64,000 nucleotides of DNA from JBBIPA01 sp963775935 (GTDB lineage: Bacteria; Chloroflexota; Dehalococcoidia; GIF9; UBA5629): NCBI GenBank assembly GCA_963775935.1, contig CAVZKR010000003.1, forward strand, positions 186,001 to 250,000, in the 5' to 3' direction. Shown here one piece after another: positions 8,777-18,400 of the stretch. Numbering within the stretch: the stretch's first letter is position 1; every line of letters starts with the position of its first letter. The notes under the pieces are model-generated. The model did not search any database, was not told where the DNA came from, and saw only the letters and a program-made list of their open reading frames with translations. The position numbers and the translations under genes were made by a program.

Positions 8777-9346
8777 TTAACCAAGTCTTGCCGAGACAAA
8801 ATTACTTATCAGCTGCAGCAAAAAACCAACAGCTACGATAATAGCACCGCCAATAGCAAGATACGGTATATCTTTCAAAACATAAGAGAGGCCAATTGCA
8901 GCCAAGCCTAATGCAATAATCCCAGACCCGATCCTGTTAAGTTTCCGACCTAGAGACATGCTATGCTCTTCCGCTACCAAGGCAGCAATGCGTCTTGCTG
9001 TTTCATTCATAGCAACCTGCTGTGCCAGTATACCGTCGGAGTACTGCCCCATCACTGTCTTGACTCCATCCTCGGTATGCCTTAACTGTCCCTGGAGCTC
9101 AGTTGAAGTCTGCGCTATAAGGCCTTTTAGCCCACTTTCTGCCATAGTAAGTTGATATTGGATGTCCTTCACTCTCATCCCCCAGCCAAGCCCCGCCCCA
9201 CAAGAAGAACAAAATCGAGCCGCAATATCGACTAAGCTATTACAATTAGGACAATTCTGCTGCACCTGCGCGCCGCAGCCAGAACAAAAACCCTGATTAG
9301 AAGGATTTTGAGCTCCGCACTTGGGGCAAAGAGAAGTTTGTTGCAT
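8777..9346 (-). CDS. Double zinc-ribbon membrane protein
   Basis: This 189-residue protein starts with three CxxC pairs that form two zinc ribbons (CPKCG, CSGCG, CPNC, CSSCG within residues 7-50). A helical, Gln-rich linker of about 80 residues that may form a coiled coil comes next, then two membrane segments (about 140-160 and 163-185). The family is widespread, with no agreed function. TTGCATTCTACACTCCTTC on the plus strand shows an AGGAG site before the ATG. It lies alone on the minus strand upstream of the mod operon, which has its own promoter. Confidence 0.75.
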   Translation of the reverse strand: MQQTSLCPKCGAQNPSNQGFCSGCGAQVQQNCPNCNSLVDIAARFCSSCGAGLGWGMRVKDIQYQLTMAESGLKGLIAQTSTELQGQLRHTEDGVKTVMGQYSDGILAQQVAMNETARRIAALVAEEHSMSLGRKLNRIGSGIIALGLAAIGLSYVLKDIPYLAIGGAIIVAVGFLLQLISNFVSARLG

Positions 9347-9494
9347 TCTACACTCCTTCGCTTAGATTAACGTCCATTTTGTAAATATACCTTATTATTA
9401 ATCATATCGTTCAGAATGTAAATACCCTGGTATACATCAGCAATCTTTTTAAAGAGATTTGATTAATATAACGCTATAAAATGAATTTCATTAC

Positions 9495-11069
9495 TTGACA
9501 ACGCAGAGGAATTTGAGCGATGATTACAGACCATCGGGAATAGCATGTTATTCCACGAATAATTATATGACAGCTCAATGGCAGCCGAAACCCGGCGATA
9601 AATTTTTCCGACCTCGTCGTCTCAATATCTACCGCCTAAAACGAACTTTAACCGTTCCCGGCTTATTCAGCGCAGGCTATGGTGACGTTGGCTCATCCAT
9701 CTACTACGGTTTGGGCGTTGTTGCGCTGGCAGCTGTAGGATTAACCCCTATTGCACTGGCAATAGCCGGACTCATTTATGTTTTTAATGCGCTAACCTAC
9801 GCAGAGGGTGGTGCTATGATACCTGAAGCAGGAGGCTCGGCTAGCTTCGCCAGACATGCGTTTAATGACTTGATCGGCTTCATCTCGGGTTGGGCATTGA
9901 TGTTGAGCTACATAGTCACCATGGCACTTTCGTCCTATACCATTCCCCCATATCTAAGCTACTTCTGGCCAGAATTGAGAGAGCCTGTACTCGGTACTGC
10001 GGTATCAATGGGAATCATTCTTTTCCTGATGTTTATTAATACCCTTGGCATCAAAGAATCATCTCGTATGAACATCATTTTTATTGGTATAGATATCGCC
10101 ACACAGGTCAGTCTGGTGATACTGGGTATAGTATTTATACTGATTCCTCATCCTGAAATCCTGGCTGGAAACATGTTTGGTGAGGGCAACCTACCATCAC
10201 CAGAGAGTTTAATTCTGGGTATAGCTCTTGCCGCTCTCTGCTTTACTGGGGTAGAAACGATATCTCAATTAGGAGAAGAGACTCGACTTCCAGCGAAGAG
10301 AATTCCTCAAGCCTATGTCGTGATGATATTTATAGTGCTTATTCTGTTTGCAGGAATATCAATAGTAGCGCTTTCAGCAATGACTCCTCAAATGCTGGCT
10401 GACCCTGTGAATGGGTGGGCAAGGGATCCAATAGCCGGTATAGCAGCAAACTTGCCATCTGAAACATTAAGAGCAATTTTTGCCCCCCTGGTTGCTATTC
10501 TCGCAGCTAGCATCCTTCTTACCGCTACCAATGCCGGTTTGATGGGCATTTCCCGCCTTGCCTTCAATATGTCAAAACACCAACAGGTGCCCCATATCCT
10601 GGGGCGAGTGCATCACCGCTTTAGAACGCCATATGTTGCGATTATGTTCTATTGCTTCATTGCTCTTTTACTGCTGATTCCGGGATTCTTTACTAATACT
10701 TTCTTTGCCGAACTAGGCAGCTTATATGTCTTCGGTTCCCTGCTCTGTTTTGCTTCCGCTCATGTCGCAATCATTGGACTGAGAGTGAGAAAAGCTGAGA
10801 TGCCACGCCCATTCAAACTACGTTTGAATATAAGAATTAGCAACAAGGAAATCCCGCTAACTGCCATCATGGGATTCATCGCTACCTTCCTTATCTGGCT
10901 GGTGGTCATTATCACCCAGCCTTTCAGTCGATGGGTTGGTTTTCTATGGCTGATATTCGGATTCGCTATCTACTCACTCTTTCGGCGGAAAGAACATCTA
11001 CCGCTCACACATGTCCCAGCAGACCAACAAAAACCCAGTAGTGTGCAAGTCGTTAGAAAATCGAGCTAA
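9495..11069 (+). CDS. APC-superfamily amino acid permease
   Basis: This protein of up to 524 residues has about twelve membrane segments. GLFSAGYGDVGSSIYYGLG in helix 1 is the unwound, Gly-rich substrate site of the APC family, and EGGAMIPEAGGSASFARHAF is the helix 2-3 loop. CFTGVETISQLGEETR in helix 6 supports the call. The TTG at 9495 gives a long polar N-terminus; TTG at 9513, preceded by AGAGGA, or ATG at 9567 are alternatives. The substrate is unknown. No neighbouring catabolic gene suggests one. Confidence 0.85.
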   Translation: MTTQRNLSDDYRPSGIACYSTNNYMTAQWQPKPGDKFFRPRRLNIYRLKRTLTVPGLFSAGYGDVGSSIYYGLGVVALAAVGLTPIALAIAGLIYVFNALTYAEGGAMIPEAGGSASFARHAFNDLIGFISGWALMLSYIVTMALSSYTIPPYLSYFWPELREPVLGTAVSMGIILFLMFINTLGIKESSRMNIIFIGIDIATQVSLVILGIVFILIPHPEILAGNMFGEGNLPSPESLILGIALAALCFTGVETISQLGEETRLPAKRIPQAYVVMIFIVLILFAGISIVALSAMTPQMLADPVNGWARDPIAGIAANLPSETLRAIFAPLVAILAASILLTATNAGLMGISRLAFNMSKHQQVPHILGRVHHRFRTPYVAIMFYCFIALLLLIPGFFTNTFFAELGSLYVFGSLLCFASAHVAIIGLRVRKAEMPRPFKLRLNIRISNKEIPLTAIMGFIATFLIWLVVIITQPFSRWVGFLWLIFGFAIYSLFRRKEHLPLTHVPADQQKPSSVQVVRKSS

Positions 11070-11071
11070 AC

Positions 11072-11090
11072 CATTCTCCAAAGGAGAATG
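11072..11090. terminator. Short inverted repeat between convergent genes
   Basis: CATTCTCC and GGAGAATG form a perfect 8-base stem around AAA just after the permease stop codon. There is no T-run, so termination is only a guess. It lies between the permease and the converging Hdr operon. Confidence 0.3.
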
Positions 11091-11190
11091 CCTAGACTGC
11101 TGGAAAATCTCAACAAATACGTTGACGACGTATTAAGAATGTCGCCCTTCGCAAACCGGGTTCATGCAATGGGATTATGAAAAAACAACT

Positions 11191-11325
11191 TTATTTTTCA
11201 GAGGATAGCTTCCGTACACTATTGGACTTGCATTTGGGACAGATCCTTTCTTTGATATCATGTTTAGGATCCGCTAGCATCCTGTATTCACATCCACAAT
11301 GCAAACACTTAAAGAGTTCGTCCAA
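11191..11325 (-). CDS. Small zinc-ribbon protein at the end of the Kor-Hdr operon
   Basis: The minus strand holds a 44-residue frame beginning (M)DELFKCLHCGCEYRML and ending CPKCKSNSVRKLSSEK. The two Cys pairs (CLHCGC and CPKC, about 20 residues apart) form a rubredoxin-like or zinc-ribbon knuckle. The start is TTG at 11325, with AGGAG eight bases upstream. The gene begins 19 bases after the HdrA-MvhD stop codon, so it is co-transcribed. I trust it because of the ribosome binding site, paired cysteines and operon position. Its role, perhaps metal or Fe-S handling, is unknown. Confidence 0.7.
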   Translation of the reverse strand: MDELFKCLHCGCEYRMLADPKHDIKERICPKCKSNSVRKLSSEK

Positions 11326-11344
11326 AGTATTTACTCCTAAAACT

Positions 11345-13789
11345 CTAAATTACTTTAGCTTCCTCGTTCATATCGGTCGAACTTTGTAAGCCATTAACAG
11401 CAAGCATCTTTTTAGTATGGTCTATTTCCTCTGCCGTTACCTTTTGCCTCATCTCCTCAAGGTCTCTCATAATCTGGGCAAATCTCGGCCCTTCGGCAGC
11501 GCTTATCCATTCTAATTGCAAACGTTCAGGCCTGATCCCCAGTTTCTCCATGCGATTCCACATCTTGTCAGCACGTTTCAACGTCCAGTGATTAGCACTA
11601 ATGTAATGACAATCGCCTATATGGCATCCGGAGAGTAATACGACTGGCGCTCCAAGCCTAAATGCATGCCAGATGAATTTCTCACTCACTCGTGCGCTGC
11701 ACATCACCCTAATAAACCTATTGTTAGGAGGGTATTGTATTCTCGACACACCTGTTAGGTCACCAGCGGCATAGCTACACCAATTACATAGGAAGGTAAT
11801 AATTTTCTTCCCAGGCTCTTCCGCCAACGCCGCGCTGATTTGAGCTAGTATCTGTACATCATGGAAATGCTGAATCGTGATAGCGTCGAAGCGACATTCG
11901 GCAGCACAGGCGCCACAACCAGCACATGCCGCAGTAATCACTTGTGCTCCTGTTTTTGCCTTCACGTCAACCTCTATAGCTCCATAGGGACATACTTTGG
12001 CGCATACACCACAAGAAGTGCATTTGTTCAGGTCAACAACCGCTTTTATGGCATCGCCTCGCACAGTACCTGCATTCAATAAAATCGAACTTCTGGCTAC
12101 CGCAGCTCCTGCCTGTGTAACACTATCTTTTATATCCTTGGGAGCTTCTACAGACCCAGCGAAGAAAATACCAGGGGTAGGTGCATCTACAGGCCTTAAC
12201 TTGGGATGCGCTTCCATTAAGAAACCATCAGCAGTTTGAGATACATTCATGATGTTGGTAAGATGCTTCAGTTCATCACTTGGTTGTAAGCCCACCGACA
12301 ATACCACCATATCGAGATCATATTCCTCTACCTTAGATGTAGTAGTATTTTCTACCCTCACTTTTAGATTCTTTGTTTTTGGGTCTTCAACTACCGCACC
12401 AGGAAGACCTCGAATATAGCGAACCCCAATCTCTTTAGAACGTCGATACAAATCCTCAAATCCCTTACCATAGGCACGAATATCCATATAAAAAACATAA
12501 ACCTCGGTATCCGCATAGTGCTCATGTATCAGGAGACTGTCCTTAATAGTATTCATACAACACACATTGGAACAATAGGGATTGCCCCGATTTTCAGTAC
12601 GTGAACCAACGCATTGGATGAAACCGATACGCTTTGGTGTTTTCCGATCAGAAGGACGCACCAGATTACCTTCCGTAGGACCACCTCCACAAATAAGCCT
12701 TTCAAACTCCATAGTTGTAATCACATTCTCGAAGCGAGTGTACCCATATTCATCCAGAACAGAGGGATCATATACATCCATACCAGTAGCAGCAATGATC
12801 ACACCCACATTAAGATCTATTAGTTCATCATTCATATTCAAATCAATACACTTCTTTTCACAAACGTCAACACACTTACCACAGGTAATGGGATTATTAC
12901 CCAGACAGTTATTCATATCGATAATATATGACGATGGCACTGCTTGAGGGAATGGAATATGAGCAGCCTTACGTGAAGAAAAACCAGCCTGAAACTCGTC
13001 TGGCACAATAACAGGACACACCTCGGCGCAACGTCCGCAAGAATTACATACTAACTCATCCACATAACGGGCCTTTTTACGTATTCTCACCTTGAAGTTA
13101 CCCACATAGCCTGAAATTTTCTCGACTTCACTATAGGAAAATAACTTAATCCGAGGATGACGTCCCACATCCATCATCTTCGGCCCAAGTACACATATAG
13201 AACAATCCATAGTAGGAAAGGTCTTATCGAGTTGTGCCATTACACCACCAATAGATGGTAGCTTCTCCACCAGATAAACTTGATGGCCAGCATCCGCTAA
13301 GTCCAAAGCTGCTTGAATCCCCGCAACCCCTCCACCTATTACCAGGGCAGCATCAGTGATCGGTATTTTGGTATCCTCATATGGTTGAAGGAGGCTTGCT
13401 TTGGATACGGCTATTTTAACTATATCCTTAGCCTTTTCTGTCGCCACATTGCGATCATGCAAATGCACCCAGCTACATTGCTCTCTGATATTAGCCATCT
13501 CAAAAAGATAAGGATTTAAACCGGCCTGGGCAATACAGTTACGGAATGTTGGTTCGTGCATTCTGGGAGTACATGAAGCCACTACAACACGATTAAGCTT
13601 ATACTCACGAATATGCCTCTTTATCTCTTCCTGACCAGGGTCAGCGCAGGTATATTTATTAAGAACGGAAACCACTACTCCTGGCAATTTCTCCCCATAT
13701 TTCCTAACGTCCTCACAGTCAACCGAGCCAGCTATATTAAGCCCGCATTCACAGACGAATACACCTATTCTAAGTTCATCCTGTGTCAA
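11345..13789 (-). CDS. hdrA: HdrA-like flavoprotein fused to MvhD (heterodisulfide reductase A type)
   Basis: This 814-residue redox protein begins with the HdrA N-terminal module (VFVCECGLNIAGSVD), then a Rossmann FAD site IGGGVAGIQAA (about 151-161), a [4Fe-4S] motif CNSCGRCAEVCP, and a second Cys cluster (CGKCVDVCEKKC). Near the end of the FAD part come two ferredoxin motifs, CTSCGVCAKVCP and CAGCGACAAECR. The last 150 residues are an MvhD domain with CNWCSYAAGDLTG and CHIGDCHY. It would pass or bifurcate electrons through FAD. The start is TTG with AGGAGG upstream, abutting the HdrCB stop codon. Confidence 0.88.
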   Translation of the reverse strand: MTQDELRIGVFVCECGLNIAGSVDCEDVRKYGEKLPGVVVSVLNKYTCADPGQEEIKRHIREYKLNRVVVASCTPRMHEPTFRNCIAQAGLNPYLFEMANIREQCSWVHLHDRNVATEKAKDIVKIAVSKASLLQPYEDTKIPITDAALVIGGGVAGIQAALDLADAGHQVYLVEKLPSIGGVMAQLDKTFPTMDCSICVLGPKMMDVGRHPRIKLFSYSEVEKISGYVGNFKVRIRKKARYVDELVCNSCGRCAEVCPVIVPDEFQAGFSSRKAAHIPFPQAVPSSYIIDMNNCLGNNPITCGKCVDVCEKKCIDLNMNDELIDLNVGVIIAATGMDVYDPSVLDEYGYTRFENVITTMEFERLICGGGPTEGNLVRPSDRKTPKRIGFIQCVGSRTENRGNPYCSNVCCMNTIKDSLLIHEHYADTEVYVFYMDIRAYGKGFEDLYRRSKEIGVRYIRGLPGAVVEDPKTKNLKVRVENTTTSKVEEYDLDMVVLSVGLQPSDELKHLTNIMNVSQTADGFLMEAHPKLRPVDAPTPGIFFAGSVEAPKDIKDSVTQAGAAVARSSILLNAGTVRGDAIKAVVDLNKCTSCGVCAKVCPYGAIEVDVKAKTGAQVITAACAGCGACAAECRFDAITIQHFHDVQILAQISAALAEEPGKKIITFLCNWCSYAAGDLTGVSRIQYPPNNRFIRVMCSARVSEKFIWHAFRLGAPVVLLSGCHIGDCHYISANHWTLKRADKMWNRMEKLGIRPERLQLEWISAAEGPRFAQIMRDLEEMRQKVTAEEIDHTKKMLAVNGLQSSTDMNEEAKVI

Positions 13790-14968
13790 TTAACTTTCCT
13801 CCTGTGGTGGTAGTGTCTGAGCCGCCAAACAGAACAAATCCTGAATCTCAATTTGGCAAACGTCATTATCCTCGGCATTCTTTTGAGCACATGTAAGATG
13901 AATCTGGCATTTGGGACAAGCAGTAACCAGCACATCTGCTCCTGTAGCTTTTGCCTGCGCCAGTCGTTCTTTTTGTATTTGCTTATTTACCAATCCACAA
14001 TAAGCCCACGGATTAGCACCACAACATAACGCCTTTTCACGACTATCAACCATCTCCACCAGTTCCAAACCAGATATTGACTCCAGAACACTCCGTGGTT
14101 GTTTAAACATCCGTGAATATCTACCAAGAGTACAAGGATCATGATAGGTTGCCTTCTTTGTATTCTTACCTAGAACCAACTGACCGTTCTCAATGAGCGG
14201 AGACAACACCTCTGTCATATGTTTGACAGTAATATTCCAGTTTTTTAAAAATTTGGGGTAATCCACTTTTAGAGTATAGTAACATTCGGGGCAACTCGTG
14301 ATTATCTCTTTTACCCCTCGTTTACTGAATTCATCAAAATTAACCTGAGCCAACGCCAAGAATTCTTCCGTGTCACCTAGCAGCAGCAAATCTCGGCCGC
14401 AGCAACGTTCATTTGACTGCAGACTGAAAGGTATTTTAGCATGATTCAGCAATCGTAATGCTCCCTTTGTTCCCTCAATAGTTTTTATATCCAAATCACT
14501 AAATATAATGTCGAAATAAGGAGCACAACCCACAAAAAAAGTAGTATGGCATTGCTCATTAACCTGTATATCTTGAGGCAGCCATGTCAGTCGATTTTGC
14601 TTGATATCTTTACTAGCCATCATATGCATGGTTACCTGCGGTATAGCACTGTGGCTGCATTTTACTTCAACACCTTCTAACAGAGCTCTAGACCTTAAAA
14701 ACCTGATAAAATCGGTGAACCTCACATTATAATTACAGCGTTCCATGCACATATTGCAGCCAATACAATACCAGATATTTTCATCAACTGAACGATGGCT
14801 ATTCTGTCGCAGGAAATCCTGAACAATAAGACGAGGATTGAAGCCCTGGTCATAGCGGGCTACCGGGCAAACCACAGTACATTTACCGCAATCGAGGCAT
14901 AGCCGTATCTTCGTCTCAGTCATAACGCTCTGTAACTCGAATGCCCGATTATCTATTTCTTTCAACAT
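13790..14968 (-). CDS. HdrC-HdrB fusion (HdrD-like, CCG-domain Fe-S protein)
   Basis: This 392-residue protein joins an HdrC-like part, with two [4Fe-4S] motifs CLDCGKCTVVCP (residues 24-35) and CIGCNMCMERC (68-78), to an HdrB-like part with two Cys-rich CCG domains. The CCG signatures are NERCCGRDLLLLGD, CPECYYTL, ALCCGANPWAYCG and CPKCQIHL. In methanogens HdrB reduces the CoM-S-S-CoB disulfide. Bacteria lack that substrate, so the disulfide or other acceptor here is unknown. It lies between MvhD and HdrA-MvhD with no real gap. Confidence 0.85.
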   Translation of the reverse strand: MLKEIDNRAFELQSVMTETKIRLCLDCGKCTVVCPVARYDQGFNPRLIVQDFLRQNSHRSVDENIWYCIGCNMCMERCNYNVRFTDFIRFLRSRALLEGVEVKCSHSAIPQVTMHMMASKDIKQNRLTWLPQDIQVNEQCHTTFFVGCAPYFDIIFSDLDIKTIEGTKGALRLLNHAKIPFSLQSNERCCGRDLLLLGDTEEFLALAQVNFDEFSKRGVKEIITSCPECYYTLKVDYPKFLKNWNITVKHMTEVLSPLIENGQLVLGKNTKKATYHDPCTLGRYSRMFKQPRSVLESISGLELVEMVDSREKALCCGANPWAYCGLVNKQIQKERLAQAKATGADVLVTACPKCQIHLTCAQKNAEDNDVCQIEIQDLFCLAAQTLPPQEES

Positions 14969-14994
14969 AATAGTCGAAGTATACCTGAATCTTA

Positions 14995-15447
14995 CTATCT
15001 TCCAGTAGATTGAACGCCAAGTTTATCAGTATCATCAGATGTCGATATCTGCTTAATCTCTTCACAAAATTTCAATAGTTTCGCAACAAATTTATGTCCG
15101 CTGAACGCAGGCAATTGAACCAGAATTAGTCTATTTATATCCATTCCCAGCAACTCCAAAATAGTCCGCGCTTTTTCATACTCCTTCCTGACGCAATCAC
15201 TGTCAGCGCCAAAATGGCATTTGCCTGGTTCACATCCCAATAACATTAATCCATCTGCTCCTAAGTCTAAAGCTTGAAGCATTAGCCCTGCGTGTACCCG
15301 AGACAGACAATTTACTTTGACTACCTGCACTGACGAGGGATATTTTAGGCCAGAACTGACCACGGCTTCAATGCAGCTCCATCCGTCCCAATTGCAGGTG
15401 ATAACTAATATACCAGGAGTCGGGTAACCCTTTTGATCTAGTTTCAT
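14995..15447 (-). CDS. MvhD-type hydrogenase iron-sulfur subunit (free-standing)
   Basis: This protein of about 150 residues is an MvhD/FrhD-like [2Fe-2S] electron carrier. Key Cys residues sit in VITCNWDGWSC, VNCLSRVHAGLM and LLGCEPGKCHFG. I place the start at the ATG at 15447, because it overlaps the upstream TGA by four bases (ATGA); an upstream ATG at 15474 is possible. In HdrABC-Mvh complexes this subunit feeds electrons into HdrA. Here it would link the 1164-residue fusion to the HdrCB and HdrA-MvhD proteins. Confidence 0.85.
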   Translation of the reverse strand: MKLDQKGYPTPGILVITCNWDGWSCIEAVVSSGLKYPSSVQVVKVNCLSRVHAGLMLQALDLGADGLMLLGCEPGKCHFGADSDCVRKEYEKARTILELLGMDINRLILVQLPAFSGHKFVAKLLKFCEEIKQISTSDDTDKLGVQSTGR

Positions 15448-18400
15448 ATTCGTTCCGAACCCAGTAAAGAGCAAAACGTTGCAATTATTTGCTTATCGCT
15501 TTGGAGCGGTTGAGTAATAGCACCAGTGGGACAACAGGAGATGCATGTGCCACATCCAAGACAAAGAGCTTTATCAATAGTTGCGTATACCGTATCACCA
15601 TCGCCTTTCCTCATTTCAATAAAAGAACATATAGCAGCACAATCACCACAGCCTCGACATAACCTTTTATTTATGTCAACCCTTAATTCACGAGGCTTTA
15701 TGCTTACCTGCTCCAGATAAGTGGAGACGCGAGCTGCTGCAGCTAACCCACGTATAACCTGGTTGGAAGATGGCTCTGTATTATCTGGCTGCAATAAAAA
15801 TATGCCAGCCGTTTCACTAATAGTAATTCCATGTAACAGATTAGCATCTGGACTACCGAAGAAACCAGCACTGCTCGTTCTGGATATTATTCTGCCCAAA
15901 AGCCCACTGATCGAGGCTTCCTTTAACTGAGATGATGCCTTTTTGCTCAATCGATCTACGTCAACCAGCACGGCACCAATAGCTACGGTATCAATATGAG
16001 AGTCGTAATTCAATTCAGCCTCATAATTCCCGGGGGAGCCCTTGAGTTTCAGAATATCAGGCCAAGGCTTTATTACAACACTTCTTTTATGGAGTTGTTC
16101 GATAAGTTCAGGTGTTACTTGATCATGTCTTTCTCGACTGCGCTCTGTTCTTCGATCTATCACAAGTTCAACATGATGCCCTCTTGTAGCCAGCGCTTTC
16201 GCTGCCGTAAGATTAGCCAGTCCACTACCAATGATAAGAACTCGCTCCAGTACAGGTAGCTCTGCAAAAGCAAGAGGAGAGGTAATTAAAGCACGATTCA
16301 CACCTGCAGAAATCATCCGCACTGCTTTCGTGGTGGCTTCTTTTGGACTATCCTTATGTAACCAGGCACATTGCTCGCGAATATTAACAAACTCTACAAA
16401 GGTACTTCGAGGTAAAACAAGGTGCTTTGTTAAGTATTTTAAGCATAGGCTTCTTCTATCAGTGCAACTATAGCAGATTTGCTCCACATTGCAGCATCTG
16501 CATGCTGCTAAAACGATACTATTTAGTTGCTGCTCAGCAACCCAGGCGGCTATCTGCTTGGCTCCAGACTCGGTACAAGCCTGCGGTATTTGTTGAATAA
16601 AAGATACTTTAGAAAGACTGCGAAGTTCTCCAGTAACGGCCTCGAAATCAATAACAGAGCTAATGCCATCACCACAGCGACATAAGAATACACCAACCTG
16701 CTTGCTTTGAGAGGACTGTAACGACGTTAAGACAGATTGCGATACGGTAATCCCCGACTCCGCTGCATGCTTTTTCTTTACTTTTCTTGGTTTAATCTCT
16801 ATAGCAGTCTCCAATGCAACTGCCATAGCCTGAGCAAGCTGACTAGCCAAATCTCCCTCACCAAAAGGAGAAACCAATCGTATGTCTTTAGAGATAGCTT
16901 CTTCCGAATTACCTTCAAGGAATTCCAGTACCGCTTGTGCTCCCATCTCAATCTGTTCAGAAACATCATCATGGAAAACTGCCCCAAGCTGACAAGTAGT
17001 AACACATTCCATACATCGGCTACATAAGGCACAATTAAGGCAACGCTGGGACTCTCTATGTGTTGCCTGGGCTGTCAGGCCAGTTGTTGTCTCTTCCAGA
17101 TTGCTCAGCCTCTTTTGTGGTTTGATAACAGGCATGATGGCTCTCTTATAAGGTGATATTTCAATTGTATCTAAGTCGATATCAGCAGTTTTCACGGGTT
17201 CAAGACTACGTCCTGACTCGACATTATCTCCACAGAGATACCTGTCTATGGATTCTGCAGCCCTTAACCCTGCGGCCATAGCATCCACTACATTGTTGGG
17301 GCCAGTAGCACAATCACCACCTGCAAAAACACCAGGAATGCTGGTTTCTAAAGTTAAAGGATTTACCTTAATAGTACCGTTCCGCTTATCTATTTTTAAT
17401 CCATCCAGACTCAACTGAGTCGCATTCGGCGATTGTCCTAAGGCTGCTACGACATGGTCGGCGTCTATTACAAAATCGCTACCTTCTATTAGCTCTAGTT
17501 TGTGTTGTCCTTTTTCCATAATCTCATCGGTTAGCTTAGTTTTTTGACAACGCACGCCAGTAACAATTGAGCCATTTCCTAGAATTTCTACGGGTACAAC
17601 CTGATATTCAATGTTCACACCTTCTTGCAGAGCTTCTGTAACCTCATCGGGATCGGCTGGCATCTCATCTCTGGTACGCCGATATGCAATGGTTACTTTT
17701 TCGGCACCACTGCGAAGCGCTACACGAGCACTATCTATAGCAGCATTGCCACCACCTATAATCACTATATTCGAACCCACGAAGGTATCTACTTTCAAAT
17801 TCAAGGTAAGTAACAATGATATACAATCTACCACTCCATCGAGGTCTTCACCTGGTATATTGAGTTTATTATTCTGTTGTGCGCCAATAGCCAGGAAAAA
17901 GGCTACATAACCACGTTCCTTGAGATAAGTATACGTCACATCGCGACCTACTGTGATTCCTGTTCGTATATTCACGCCAAGCTTAGTGATAGCTTCGATT
18001 TCTCTCTCGCGCACTTCACGCGGAAGCCGGAAACGTGGTATACCCGTGGCCAACATTCCTCCAACAACACTATGAGACTCAAACACCACCGGAGAATATC
18101 CACGGCGAGTCAGTTCCCACGCAGCAGTTAGCCCTGCAGGACCACTGCCAACGATAGCAATTTTATCCTCTCTCGATTTCGGAGGAGATTTATGCTTGTA
18201 AGAAATACCAGCAAGTGCATTATCTGCGGCATAGCGATGAAGTGCTTTAATGAAGACAGGACTATCGACACTACCTCTATTGCACTTATCTTCACAAGAA
18301 TGTATGCAGACCCTACCCAGTATACCAGCAAGAGGTGCCGACTCATTTATCAATGCCAGTGCCTTATCTGTCTTACCATTTGCCAAAAGTGAGATAAAAC

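Noticed and set aside
11177..11389. Plus-strand 70-residue open frame near the end of the Hdr operon
   Set aside because: It is antisense to the 44-residue zinc ribbon, which has paired cysteines, a ribosome binding site and operon position.
13790..14968. A glycolate oxidase iron-sulfur (GlcF) or LutA identity for the CCG-domain protein
   Set aside because: The double [4Fe-4S] plus double CCG layout also occurs in GlcF, but the operon with HdrA and MvhD favours HdrD-like function.
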